Assembly: GCA_947383005.1 (NCBI GenBank)
Contig: CANDBT010000047.1
Coordinates: forward strand, 1-32,152
Origin: an uncultured bacterium
GTDB taxonomy: Bacteria; Bacillota; Clostridia; Lachnospirales; Lachnospiraceae
Length of the DNA: 32,152 nucleotides
Direction of reading: 5' to 3'
The position numbers and the translations under genes are program-made. Under the pieces are notes generated by a model. The model did not search any database and was not told the origin of the DNA. It saw only the letters and a list, made by a program, of their open reading frames with translations. Each line of letters begins with the position of its first letter. Position 1 is the first letter of the stretch. Of the stretch, positions 24,355-32,152 are shown in pieces.

Positions 24355-24431
24355 TTAGCGAAATGATAGAAGGACTTAAGACGGATGGAAATGGAACCGT
24401 TGGTCAATAGCAATTTAAGTTTTAATTTCTG

Positions 24432-24488
24432 AAAAAAGGGCTGTGAAGAATTAGTGTAATGAACTCTGTTTCCTTACAGCCCTTTTTT
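24432..24488. terminator. Bidirectional terminator between convergent genes
   Basis: AAAAAAGGGCTGT (24432-24444) pairs with ACAGCCCTTTTTT (24476-24488); the A-run and T-run let it work for the LRR gene on one strand and the solute-binding gene on the other. Confidence 0.85.
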
Positions 24489-24585
24489 GCTATAACAATG
24501 CCATTCGGGTGCTTATCGGATCAGTACTGGCACTTCCCGCTGCATTACATTCTGTTTTTTATTCACGCACATGGAGCGGTTCTTC

Positions 24586-25893
24586 CTAATTCTCTCCTGC
24601 TAAAATCTCATCCATGTCCATAGTGATTTTCGCACAGGCATCAGCCATACTGACATTTCCATTCCAGGCATCCCGCAAGTCCTCAGAGATCTGATTTTCC
24701 CAAGCAACGGTAGTTTTACTATACGGACGAAAAACAACATCCTCTCGCATGTCCAAATAAGGCTGCAAATCAAACAATTCTGTATTATTTTTCCAGCCCT
24801 CCGAAACGCCCTCATATGCTGCCATGGAAACGCCCAATTCCGCCTGCTTTTCCTGCGCTTCCTTTGAACCGAACCATTCAACTAGCTGCCATGCTGCTTC
24901 CGGATTTTTTGTATTGCTGCTTACGGCCCATCCCAAACCATTGTATATAGAAACGCGTCTTCCGCTTTGGGCATCTTTTGGTAACACAGCCACATCGCAA
25001 TTGGCTGCCACATATTCATTTTCCTTTAATGGGGAAACCATCCAGGAGCCAAAGGGCAGCATGGCAATTTTTCCCGAATAAAAAAGCACATCATTACCGG
25101 TTTCAGACATCGAGGCAGCAGACGGCATAGCATTTTTAATTAATTTATCTAAATATTCCATTGCCTTTATGGTATTAGGATCATCAAACCCGGAATGTGT
25201 TTTATTCTCATTAATTACCGTTCCTCCCATGGAATATACAATATTCATCCAACCATCCTGATTATTGGTTGGATTCATCGCTGTACCGAATTGACTTCCA
25301 TCCTCTTTCGTCAGTTTAACTGCCGCTTCATAGTAATCATCCCAAGTCCAGCTTTCATCGGGGTAAGATATGCCCGCTTCGTCAAACATAGTTTTGTTGT
25401 ACCATAAAGCAATGGTATCTACATCTTTAGGAATTGCATAAGTTTTTCCTTCATATTGATATAGATTACGGATATCCTCGGGAAACTGATCCATATTTAA
25501 CTTCTCACTTTCCGAAACCTTATCGCTCAGATCCATTAAAATCCCGTTAGACATGTATCGATAAGCCTCATTGGAGTGCATCCAGAACACATCTGGTAAT
25601 TCCCCGCCCGTGGCCCCAGCCTCCAAAAGAGCCCAATATTGATCCCAATTAACCACTTGTATTTGCGCTTTCTGACCAGTAGCTTCCGTATAATCCGCAA
25701 TAATCTGATCTAATCCGGCTTTTTGGCCGTTATCCCAAATTGTTACCGTGAGCGTATCATCTGATACGGCAGAACCATTTTCGGTTCCTGAATTATCCAT
25801 ATTGTCATTGGTGGAACCGGAACAAGCAGATACAGTCAGTACAAGTGCGGTAAGAACTGTCCCTATAGTCGCTCTTTTCATTATCTTTTTCAT
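24586..25893 (-). CDS. Extracellular sugar-type solute-binding lipoprotein
   Basis: A 435-residue ABC-importer binding protein (family 1, sugar type). I chose ATG 25893 because GGGAGA lies just upstream; longer frames begin in leader DNA. A lipoprotein signal is clear: MKKIMKRATIGTVLTALVL followed by the lipobox TVSAC. After a Ser/Asn-rich linker the binding protein fold starts (LTVTIWDNGQKAGLDQIIAD), with the typical ELPDVFWMHSNEAYRYMSNG, IPKDVDTIALWYNKTMFDEA and GLGWAVSSNTKNPEAAWQLV segments. The specificity cannot be assigned; an oligosaccharide is likely. No permease or ATPase genes for it are in the window. Two AraC regulators are divergent from it and a GGTACC dyad lies in its leader, so it is probably induced. 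Confidence 0.92.
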   Translation of the reverse strand: MKKIMKRATIGTVLTALVLTVSACSGSTNDNMDNSGTENGSAVSDDTLTVTIWDNGQKAGLDQIIADYTEATGQKAQIQVVNWDQYWALLEAGATGGELPDVFWMHSNEAYRYMSNGILMDLSDKVSESEKLNMDQFPEDIRNLYQYEGKTYAIPKDVDTIALWYNKTMFDEAGISYPDESWTWDDYYEAAVKLTKEDGSQFGTAMNPTNNQDGWMNIVYSMGGTVINENKTHSGFDDPNTIKAMEYLDKLIKNAMPSAASMSETGNDVLFYSGKIAMLPFGSWMVSPLKENEYVAANCDVAVLPKDAQSGRRVSIYNGLGWAVSSNTKNPEAAWQLVEWFGSKEAQEKQAELGVSMAAYEGVSEGWKNNTELFDLQPYLDMREDVVFRPYSKTTVAWENQISEDLRDAWNGNVSMADACAKITMDMDEILAGEN

Positions 25894-25950
25894 GATTATC
25901 TCCCTCTTCATGTGATACTTTTTATTATTAATTTTCCTGATGACTTTGCC

Positions 25951-26000
25951 GTTCGTAGGTACCTTACGAATGTAACTGCATATGTTCATTATAGATTGTG
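25951..26000 (+). repeat. GGTACC dyad repeat, copy C, in the solute-binding gene leader
   Basis: TTCGTAGGTACCTTACGAA is a near-perfect palindrome, followed by TGTAACTGCATATGTTCATT, as in copies A and B. It has the same orientation to its downstream reverse-strand gene as copy A has to the HTH gene, at 58 against 28 bases from the start codon. Confidence 0.7.
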
Positions 26001-26071
26001 ACTGGAAAAAATGATAGAAACAAATGTAATACAAATAAATGAAAATGTTAGATTAGTATTCTCTAAATGGT

Positions 26072-26099
26072 TTGTTTTTGTCAGAACATATGATATGAT
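26072..26099 (+). promoter_or_regulatory. Probable promoter of the AraC pair
   Basis: TTGTTT (26072-26077), a 16-base spacer and TATGAT (26094-26099) lie 57 bases before the AraC start. Confidence 0.4.
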
Positions 26100-26156
26100 A
26101 GATAAAAACAGTTCAACCAGTTGGGGAAACCAAACCTACCAGAAAGAAGGGATATT

Positions 26157-27038
26157 TTGGAACGCGCCCGAGTGTTAATTCCAGGAAAACGACTTTTCGA
26201 CGATCTGTATTTTTGCGGAGGCGGCAAATCTGTCTGTATGTCTGGCCACAGTTTCGGGCCGGATGTAAGGATGAATTACCTCATCCACTATATTATTTCA
26301 GGAAAAGGGATTTTTGAAACGGATAAAATGACTTATCACCTATGCCAAGGTGAAGGTTTTTTGATTGAACCAAATGTATCGACATTTTATCAAGCTGATG
26401 AAACAGAGCCCTGGTCTTATCTGTGGATTAGTTTTAACGGCCAGATTGCTTCCCGTATTCTTAAAGATCTGGATCTTTGTCGGGAACATCCGGTTTTTTC
26501 CTGTGAAAAAGGTGACGATTTGGAAGCTGTCCTCTCTCGGCTTTTCAATGCGTCTGAATCTGAAAGTTCCTTGTTTCAGCATGGACAGTTGCTTGCGTTT
26601 CTTCATGTTTTAGCACAAAAACCTCATAACCTGCGAAATTTAAACACCTTAGGATCAAAGGCTAATTATCATACCGACCGGGCTTTGGCTTTTATCCGGG
26701 CAAATTATTCCCATGGCATCCAAATATCCGATATTGCCCATTATTTGGGAATAAGCCGCAATTATCTGTTTTCCCTGTTTCAGGAAAACATAGGACAGTC
26801 CCCTCAGGAATATCTTTCCAATTTCTGCCTTGGCTGTGCCAGAGAACTATTGACGACTACTACTTATTCTATAGGGGAAATAGCACAATTATGTGGTTAT
26901 CGCAACATAGGAGTTTTTACCAGCGCTTTTAAAAGAAAGTATTCTATTTCTCCTTCGCTATATCAAAAATATAATCATACACATCCCGAAATCAATCCTA
27001 CCGAATTGGCAAAAAGAAATCAGGAGAATGAAACATGA
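26157..27038 (+). CDS. AraC-family transcriptional regulator (first of a pair)
   Basis: A 293-residue regulator. I chose TTG 26157 because AGAAGGGA lies about six bases before it; the frame is open up to 26121 but has no site there. Residues about 25-110 form a cupin-type sensing domain (LIHYIISGKGIFETDKMTYH, then GEGFLIEPN), presumably binding a sugar. Residues about 185-280 hold two HTH motifs (IQISDIAHYLGISRNYLFSL and YSIGEIAQLCGYRNIGVFTS). The stop overlaps the next gene start (ATGA). It is divergent from the solute-binding lipoprotein, its most likely target. It shares the same plan as its downstream partner, suggesting an old duplication. Confidence 0.9.
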   Translation: MERARVLIPGKRLFDDLYFCGGGKSVCMSGHSFGPDVRMNYLIHYIISGKGIFETDKMTYHLCQGEGFLIEPNVSTFYQADETEPWSYLWISFNGQIASRILKDLDLCREHPVFSCEKGDDLEAVLSRLFNASESESSLFQHGQLLAFLHVLAQKPHNLRNLNTLGSKANYHTDRALAFIRANYSHGIQISDIAHYLGISRNYLFSLFQENIGQSPQEYLSNFCLGCARELLTTTTYSIGEIAQLCGYRNIGVFTSAFKRKYSISPSLYQKYNHTHPEINPTELAKRNQENET

Positions 27039-27877
27039 CCAAAGCACGAAGAGCCTCGCTAAATGACAATTATTTTAAGAATTTTTATCTTTGCTATTGC
27101 GATAAGCAAGAATATCTTCCTGGTATCTTGTCAGAAATTTATGTTGATGAACACTATGTTTTATGTTATGTCCTTTCAGGAAAAGGAAAGATTTGTCTAG
27201 AAAACAAAGAAATACTACTTTCGGCAGGCCAGGGGTTATTAATTTTTCCCGGACGGACTTGCCGATATATAGCAGAACAAGAAAGCTCTTGGAATTGTCT
27301 TCGTATTGGATTGTCCGGGGATAAAGCGGTACAAATTTTATCTGAATTGGGGTTTCATGACTTTGAACGGAAATTTTCTTGCAAAAATATCCAACAGTTA
27401 GATAAATTGTCTGAACAACTGTTGGACGCTACCAGAGGGACTTTAGAACAGATTTTACTTCGTCAATTTTTATTTTATGAATTTTTTTCCGTAATTGTTT
27501 CTGGCTTTGATACGGAAACATATCCTACTACAGGATTTAACGAATATGTAATTGAAGCAATTCAATGGATAAAGGAAAATTATGGAGACGCCAGTCTGCG
27601 AGTGAGCGATGTTGCCGATTATCTGGGTATCAGCCGCAATTATTTATGTACTTTATTCAAACAAGCTATGGGACATTCTCCTCAGGAATATATCTGCAGC
27701 TTTCGTCTCAGCCGAGCCAGGGAATTACTGGCTGCTACTGAATATTCTATCGACGGAATCTCCTATTCCTGTGGTTACGAAGATCCCGTCGTTTTTTCCC
27801 GTGCCTTTAAAAAAAAGTATCAAATATCCCCTTCCAAATACCGTGCATATTTGCATGAGCAAGAAAAGCTTCTTTAA
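27035..27877 (+). CDS. AraC-family transcriptional regulator (second of a pair)
   Basis: A 280-residue regulator translationally coupled to the first through a four-base ATGA overlap. It has an N-terminal cupin-like domain (about 35-85, YVLSGKGKICLENKEILLSA then GQGLLIFPGRTCRYI) and a C-terminal double HTH (about 180-275, LRVSDVADYLGISRNYLCTL and YSIDGISYSCGYEDPVVFSR). The HTH halves of the two proteins are very alike (ISRNYL...SPQEY), whereas the sensing halves differ more, so they may read different ligands at related operators. It ends two bases before the convergent topB gene, with no visible terminator between them. Confidence 0.92.
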   Translation: MTKARRASLNDNYFKNFYLCYCDKQEYLPGILSEIYVDEHYVLCYVLSGKGKICLENKEILLSAGQGLLIFPGRTCRYIAEQESSWNCLRIGLSGDKAVQILSELGFHDFERKFSCKNIQQLDKLSEQLLDATRGTLEQILLRQFLFYEFFSVIVSGFDTETYPTTGFNEYVIEAIQWIKENYGDASLRVSDVADYLGISRNYLCTLFKQAMGHSPQEYICSFRLSRARELLAATEYSIDGISYSCGYEDPVVFSRAFKKKYQISPSKYRAYLHEQEKLL

Positions 27878-27879
27878 AA

Positions 27880-30111
27880 TTACTGCTCATCCAGCTTAAT
27901 CCCCGCAAGCATCTGTGCCAGCGCATTATTTACCGGCTCCAGAGATTCTTTTTTCTGCTGATTCATATATTTGGCTACGTCTCTTTTGGTCACACCGGCG
28001 CCTTCCTTTTTCCGTCGCTCCTGGAAAGCTTTCAGCTTTTCCTTATAACCACAACCACATACAAATATTTGTCCGTCTCCTTTGCCTCTTAGCTGCATCT
28101 TTTTATGACATACGGGACAACGAGCATTGGATGTGCGGGAAACCGTTTCCCGATGACCACATTCCCGATCCTGGCAAACCAGCATTTCACTGTTTTTCCC
28201 CTTAACCGCCAACATTCTCTTGCCGCATACCGGGCACTTCGTATTAGTCAGATTATCATGACGGAAGCTTCCTTCCCCTGCTTTGATTTGTTCGGTTAGT
28301 TGGCGTGAATAATTGCGGATGTCGGTCATAAAAACGCTTCGCTTTAAATTTCCTTTGGAAATCCTGGATAATTTTAATTCCCAATCAGCAGTCAGTTCAG
28401 GCTTTTTCAGATCATCCGGTACTAAATCTAAAAGCTGCCGGGCCTTTGAAGTCAAAAAAATGTCTTTTCCTCTCTTTTCCAATAGAAAGCTGGAAAATAA
28501 TTTCTCAATAATGTCAGCCCGGGTGGCTACTGTGCCAAGACCGCCTGTCTCTCCCAGAGTCCTGGCCATTTCCCGGTTCCCAGATTCCATATATGCCACG
28601 GGATTTTCCATAGCGGAAAGCAATGTCGCCTCATTAAACGGAGCTGGCGGTTTTGTCTTTCCTTGTGTGATAGAAATATTCAGTCTGGCAAGAACATCTC
28701 CTTTTTTCAAAGGCGGAAGCTGTTGAATTTTGGCGAAGGTTTCTGTTTCATTCTCCCCCTCTTCGTCAAAATTCATATCATTGATTCCTCCGGTTTCAAT
28801 ATTGTATGCCATTTTCCAGCCAATACTTTTTACTGTATTTCCCCGGGCAATAAAACGTTCATTATAAATTTTGGCCGTAATACTAATCTGTTCATATTCA
28901 TATGGAGGATACATGACAGCAAAAAAGCGGCGTACCACCAAATCGTATATTCGTCTTTCATCTATGCTCATATGATCTAACTGCACAAACTGTTCTGTCG
29001 GGATAATTGCATGATGGTCAGAAACCTTACTGTTATCTACAAAAAAGAGTTTTGGTGGCAAAGGGTGGCTGATAAGTTGTGATGCCAACTGACGGTATGG
29101 CCCTATGCTGCATGCCTTCAAACGTTCTTTTATCGTAGAAACGATATCCTGGCTTAGATAACGGGAATCTGTGCGGGGATATGTTAGAACCTTATGATTC
29201 TCATAAAGTCTCTGCATGATATTCAACGTTTCTTTCGCTGTATAATTATATCTTTTATTAGCATCCCTTTGAAGCTCAGTCAAATCATAAAGCAACGGCG
29301 CCATAGTTTTTTTGGGTATCCGGCGCACCTCTTCAATCAAAGCATCTTTATCCTGCAAAATGTTTTCCAATTTTTCTATATTTTTCCGGTCAAAACTGTG
29401 GCTGCTGCCAGAGGCTTTATCCTGCCAAGTAAAAGAAACAGCAGGGTAAATACTTTTTGCCTGAAGGCCATAATAAGATTGAGGAACGAAACTGCGTATT
29501 ATTTTTTCTCTTTTATCTATCATGGCAAGAGTTGGCGTCTGTACCCGTCCGCAAGAAAGCTGAGCATTGTACTTGCAGGTCAATGCCCGGGTAGCATTAA
29601 TTCCCACAAGCCAATCCGCTTCTGCCCGGCACATTGCCGCATCATAAAGATTATCATATTCCTTCCCGTTTTTTAAATGGGCAAATCCCTCCCGAATAGC
29701 TTTATCTGTCACTGAGGATATCCATAACCGTTTAACAGGTTTTTGACAGCCGGCCTTTTTCAAAATCAGCCGGGCCACCAGTTCCCCTTCACGCCCGGCA
29801 TCTGTAGCAATGATAACTTCTCCTACATCCTTCCTGTTCAATTGGGCCTTTACTGCCCCATACTGCCTTGCCGTCTGGGGAATTACTGTCAATTTAAACT
29901 GGTCGGGAAGCATGGGCAAATCATCTAACCGCCATTGTTTGTAGTTGGGATTATATTCCTCCGGATCAGCCAATTCCACCAGGTGGCCCAATCCCCAGGT
30001 TACAATATAATCTGTTCCTTCCATATAACCATTTCCGCTTTTAGGACATTTCATCACTCGGGCAATATCCCGGGCCACGGAAGGTTTTTCAGCAATAATT
30101 AACGTTTTCAT
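27880..30111 (-). CDS. topB: DNA topoisomerase III (type IA)
   Basis: A 743-residue single-strand-passing enzyme that decatenates and relaxes DNA. The Toprim domain (1-140) has the metal-binding acidic residues in TLIIAEKPSVARD and ATDAGREGE (E8 and about D104-E110). The catalytic tyrosine is Y311 in VLTYPRTDSRYL, with the supporting arginine two residues on. QLSCGRVQTPTL at 184-195 is the conserved core segment. The last 110 residues hold two four-cysteine zinc elements (CPVCGKRM...CQDREC and CPVCHKKM...CGCG) and a basic tail. Length is normal for clostridial TopB. Such genes occur on chromosomes and on conjugative elements; nothing else here points to an element. The start is ATG 30111 with a weak site. 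Confidence 0.95.
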   Translation of the reverse strand: MKTLIIAEKPSVARDIARVMKCPKSGNGYMEGTDYIVTWGLGHLVELADPEEYNPNYKQWRLDDLPMLPDQFKLTVIPQTARQYGAVKAQLNRKDVGEVIIATDAGREGELVARLILKKAGCQKPVKRLWISSVTDKAIREGFAHLKNGKEYDNLYDAAMCRAEADWLVGINATRALTCKYNAQLSCGRVQTPTLAMIDKREKIIRSFVPQSYYGLQAKSIYPAVSFTWQDKASGSSHSFDRKNIEKLENILQDKDALIEEVRRIPKKTMAPLLYDLTELQRDANKRYNYTAKETLNIMQRLYENHKVLTYPRTDSRYLSQDIVSTIKERLKACSIGPYRQLASQLISHPLPPKLFFVDNSKVSDHHAIIPTEQFVQLDHMSIDERRIYDLVVRRFFAVMYPPYEYEQISITAKIYNERFIARGNTVKSIGWKMAYNIETGGINDMNFDEEGENETETFAKIQQLPPLKKGDVLARLNISITQGKTKPPAPFNEATLLSAMENPVAYMESGNREMARTLGETGGLGTVATRADIIEKLFSSFLLEKRGKDIFLTSKARQLLDLVPDDLKKPELTADWELKLSRISKGNLKRSVFMTDIRNYSRQLTEQIKAGEGSFRHDNLTNTKCPVCGKRMLAVKGKNSEMLVCQDRECGHRETVSRTSNARCPVCHKKMQLRGKGDGQIFVCGCGYKEKLKAFQERRKKEGAGVTKRDVAKYMNQQKKESLEPVNNALAQMLAGIKLDEQ

Positions 30112-30171
30112 CCAAATCTCCTGCTATTTCCGTTTATTCGCCAGTTACTTTTTCTATGCGCAGTCCCATGC

Positions 30172-30238
30172 AGAGGAAGTATGCCGCAGAAGCGGCGCAT
30201 GGGGGCGCGGCGAGTAGGGGAAATGCCTCCCCTACTCG
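30172..30238 (-). terminator. Two nested hairpins after the discoidin-like gene
   Basis: CGAGTAGGGG (30211-30220) pairs with CCCCTACTCG (30229-30238), a perfect 10-bp stem that includes the stop codon of the reverse-strand gene at 30232. Farther on, CCCATGC and GCATGGG with an inner GCCGC-AGAA-GCGGC stem form a second hairpin. No clear T-run follows, so factor-independent termination is uncertain. Confidence 0.5.
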
Positions 30239-31020
30239 ATTATATCTGTGCCATATACTTCAATCTGGGTGAGGGCAGGAAATGGCGAAGGTTCTTTTGA
30301 TTGAATTAAGTTGCCGACATCCAGCCAAGAAATTTTCTTTTTTTCAAAAAGAAATTCCTGTCCGTTTTCCGTTTTTCTTAAAGACAATTCCTTATTTTCC
30401 CCATCAGAAAAATAAACCGTTATTTTTTCCCACCAGTTATCATGCGGAAAATCTGCCCGCAAATAAATAATTATTCGATCTATCTCTACTTCTCTTCCGA
30501 AATCCAGTTTCAGCCGGGCATCAGGATTTTGATTAATTCCCCAGGAACCATAAGGCCATTCACCATGACAGGCATTTGCGGTCACTCCGTCTATAGCATT
30601 TTTTGCTACAAATACGGCCTCCCCTCGGGTTTCTACATTGGCAGACGCATGAGGATAACAAACGATGTTTCCATGTCTGTCATTGACATTTGCAGCCAAA
30701 TTCCTATATGTTTTGATTTCAAAATCTTTCGCTTTGCGAACCCACAGCAAATGTTTCTCTCCTGAAAAAGCTTTTGGTGACAAATTGAGCCGTTCCTCTG
30801 CAAAGGGCACCGGATATTGCAATTCACCGTTCAAATAGACCAGAGATTTTCCCATTGTCTCGTCCAACTGCAGCCAGATAAATACTGGCGTCTCGGATGT
30901 CTGCAGGTAAATTACATCCCCTTCCCGGTATTCCCGTGTCAATACAAGATTAATTTCCTCTTCCCCTCGAACCACAGCAACAGTCTTTCCCGCTGCATCA
31001 AGTACTTTTAAACTAAACAT
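30232..31020 (-). CDS. Discoidin-like (F5/8 type C) carbohydrate-binding protein, function unknown
   Basis: A 262-residue protein. ATG 31020 is chosen for its AGGAGG site six bases upstream; the open frame continues 22 codons further but without a site. No signal peptide is visible, so it should stay in the cell unless exported otherwise. Residues about 10-110 look like one beta-sandwich (VIYLQTSETPVFIWLQLDET), and residues about 120-262 are a galactose-binding fold: NAIDGVTANACHGEWPYGSW, ARLKLDFGREVEIDRIIIYL, then WWEKITVYFSDG and a final TQIEVYGTD strand. Such modules bind glycans. No catalytic domain is attached, which is odd for this fold. It may be a sugar sensor or a chaperone for an enzyme encoded elsewhere. 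Confidence 0.7.
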   Translation of the reverse strand: MFSLKVLDAAGKTVAVVRGEEEINLVLTREYREGDVIYLQTSETPVFIWLQLDETMGKSLVYLNGELQYPVPFAEERLNLSPKAFSGEKHLLWVRKAKDFEIKTYRNLAANVNDRHGNIVCYPHASANVETRGEAVFVAKNAIDGVTANACHGEWPYGSWGINQNPDARLKLDFGREVEIDRIIIYLRADFPHDNWWEKITVYFSDGENKELSLRKTENGQEFLFEKKKISWLDVGNLIQSKEPSPFPALTQIEVYGTDIIE

Positions 31021-31341
31021 AATGTTTCCTCCTACTATATTGATTACGGTATATTTTATCACGGAAAAATCATTATTACAAATCATAGTTTTATATCTGG
31101 TTGCTTTAAAAATTTTTTAAAGAATCGTATTAATAATAAAAGTTCTTTTTGTTGGCATGACAAAAGAAAAATTTTATTATATAGAAATATTTGGCTATTT
31201 TTAATATAGTTGGCTATGAAGGGATTGTGATAAAAGTGACTACTACAAAATTCTGAGTTGTTTTATGTCACCAAATCTTATGTTAACAACGAGGGAAAAA
31301 GCACCTTAAAGATTATCAGGAAACTTGGCACATTCAAAAAA

Positions 31342-31495
31342 TTGTAACAGTTCAGACGGGTATCTTCTTGCCCGTCTACGCTGGGCAAGAAGCATCGGAT
31401 GTTCAACCGATGGGGAATTTTCGATGAATTCGGGCTTACAAGCGAGCTTGACGCCCAAATTCATCGAAAATTCCCCGCCGTCTGAACTGTTACAA
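31342..31495. repeat. 154-bp element with family 1 ends and a nested long hairpin
   Basis: Ends TTGTAACAGTTCAGACGG (31342-31359) and CCGTCTGAACTGTTACAA (31478-31495) are perfect inverted repeats. Inside are CTTCTTGCCC/GGGCAAGAAG, CATCG/CGATG and a 24-bp stem with one mismatch (31412-31435 with 31453-31476). It carries no gene. It is the longest member of family 1 and looks like a miniature transposable element. The AT-rich interval 31087-31341 holds nothing I can support. Confidence 0.75.
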
Positions 31496-31530
31496 AAAAT
31501 TATTTTTGTGCTGGGAAATAGAATTTTTGC

Positions 31531-31559
31531 TTGACGACAAGGCATTTTGCGAATATAAT
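31531..31559 (+). promoter_or_regulatory. Strong sigma-A promoter of the tRNA-Arg locus
   Basis: TTGACG (31531-31536), an exactly 17-base spacer and a perfect TATAAT (31554-31559). Transcription should start near 31566 and read through all the tRNA-related sequences to the terminator at 31929. Confidence 0.8.
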
Positions 31560-31585
31560 AAAGAAATATTAAGATTCTTATTTCA

Positions 31586-31685
31586 CCCGGTCATCAAAGT
31601 CCGTAGAGGGTAAAAAGTTCTTTTCATAAACTTCATATCGTTCGAGTCCTCGTAGCTCAGCTGGATAGAGCACACGCCTCCTAAG
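31586..31685 (+). repeat. 100-bp direct repeat, copy 1 (tRNA leader plus 5' half)
   Basis: It matches 31791-31890 with a few differences, at a period of 205 bases. The repeat runs from CCCGGTCATCAAAGTCCGT through the tRNA 5' half and ends exactly in the anticodon region (CCTCCTAAG). Confidence 0.9.
31646..31685 (+). pseudogene. Broken tRNA-Arg(CCU), 5' half only
   Basis: The 40 bases are identical to 31851-31890 of the intact tRNA-Arg and stop just after the anticodon loop. The following sequence, AGAACCTACAACGGAAAC, lacks a matching 3' half. Its CGGAAAC (31697-31703) is, however, complementary to the acceptor strand GTTTCCG of the second broken tRNA at 31749. Confidence 0.8.
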
Positions 31686-31748
31686 AGAACCTACAACGGA
31701 AACTTTTTGGAGGACATGAGGTAACAAGTCACACACAATTTTATACAC

Positions 31749-31787
31749 GTTTCCGTAGCTCAGATGGATAGAGCGACCGCCTCCTAA
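31749..31787 (+). pseudogene. Second broken tRNA-Arg(CCU) 5' half, different sequence
   Basis: GTTTCCGTAGCTCAGATGG leads into a D-arm and an anticodon arm GACCGCCTCCTAA, which breaks off in the same loop as copy 1 and runs into the second direct repeat. It differs from the intact gene in acceptor and anticodon stems, so it derives from another tRNA-Arg gene or a mobile-element copy. Confidence 0.7.
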
Positions 31788-31790
31788 TAT

Positions 31791-31890
31791 CCCGGTCATC
31801 AAAGTCCGTGGAGGTAAAAAAGCTCTTTTCATAAACTTCATATCGTTCGAGTCCTCGTAGCTCAGCTGGATAGAGCACACGCCTCCTAAG
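31791..31890 (+). repeat. 100-bp direct repeat, copy 2
   Basis: Second copy of 31586-31685. It carries the leader and 5' half of the intact tRNA but not the promoter, which lies only upstream of copy 1. Confidence 0.9.
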
Positions 31891-31924
31891 CGTGGGGTCG
31901 GAAGTTCAAATCTTCTCGGGGACG
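31851..31924 (+). tRNA. tRNA-Arg (CCU), intact
   Basis: The acceptor stem GTCCTCG (31851-31857) pairs with CGGGGAC (31917-31923), discriminator G. The anticodon arm CACGC-CTCCTAA-GCGTG gives anticodon CCT. The T-arm GGAAG-TTCAAAT-CTTCT is complete. CCA is not encoded. It reads AGG codons for arginine. Confidence 0.93.
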
Positions 31925-31928
31925 CTGG

Positions 31929-31963
31929 AATGCCGTAACTTCAAGGGTTGCGGCATTTTTGTT
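31929..31963 (+). terminator. Rho-independent terminator of the tRNA-Arg transcript
   Basis: AATGCCGYAAC-type stem (31929-31939 with 31947-31957) is followed by TTTTTGTT, four bases after the tRNA. From 31964 to the window end I see no supportable gene. Confidence 0.85.
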
Positions 31964-32152
31964 CCTCCAGGGATTCCAACATAACCTCCTTTCATGGCTG
32001 TATTTTCGACCTGCCGCCTGTGGGGGAAGTCCTGAAAGGAATCGAACCCCCTGGCGGGAAAAACAAGGTCTGCTAATCATTTTGCTAATTTGTACTTTTA
32101 TGTACTCCCGTTGCATCCCATGTTATCCTGTGTCGTTTCATGCACCGAGCAT

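Noticed and set aside
27880-30111. topB as a mark of a conjugative element
   Set aside because: No relaxase, coupling protein, secretion or integrase genes accompany it here.
32030-32100. tRNA-like TTCGATT segment on the reverse strand near the window end
   Set aside because: The T-stem needs three G-U pairs and no acceptor or anticodon arm can be completed.
31578-32116. Reverse-strand open frames across the tRNA-Arg locus
   Set aside because: They read through tRNA sequence and the direct repeats, and so are shadows.

Overview
The window looks like part of the chromosome of a low-GC anaerobic Firmicute, most likely a Lachnospiraceae-type Clostridia. The basis is strong AGGAGG-type ribosome binding sites, frequent TTG/GTG starts, a rubrerythrin-type oxidative-stress protein, a membrane CBS-independent set of clostridial families (CBS-type family II pyrophosphatase, cofactor-independent phosphoglycerate mutase, choline-binding-like wall protein, YARHG protein), and tRNA-Cys and tRNA-Arg genes of clostridial type. 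No species can be named from the sequence alone.

Layout. 1-1150: the 3' part of a tRNA-Cys with its terminator, then decayed DNA (a broken reverse-strand gene end and an IS1182-like transposase remnant). 1152-3860: reverse-strand genes for an unusual metallophosphoesterase-rubrerythrin-rubredoxin fusion and two HTH regulators, separated by a 321-bp unit bounded by inverted GGTACC repeats. 4084-8082: a forward run of envelope/signalling genes (small membrane protein, choline-binding-like protein, YARHG lipo/secreted protein, membrane Ser/Thr kinase). 8138-10097: reverse-strand MscS channel and secreted CAP-domain protein. 10452-14627: metabolic run ppaC, flavin reductase-like, shikimate kinase-like, apgM. 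14628-15495: a gene-free stretch packed with palindromic elements. 15496-21824: a VanR/VanS-like two-component system followed by a large membrane protein, an ABC ATPase and an ABC permease, probably one functional unit. 21925-24354: HIT protein and a zinc-ribbon/LRR membrane protein. 24586-27877: an orphan sugar-type solute-binding lipoprotein divergent from two overlapping AraC regulators. 27880-31020: topB and a discoidin-like protein. 31342-31963: a nested-palindrome element, a strong promoter and a rearranged tRNA-Arg(CCU) locus with two broken tRNA halves.

The most notable non-coding content is at least five families of dispersed palindromic elements. Some recur three to five times in the window, sit next to terminators or start codons, and in one case supply the last codons of a gene. 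Among protein genes the three-domain phosphatase/rubrerythrin fusion stands out. No CRISPR array, phage module, resistance cluster or complete insertion sequence was seen.
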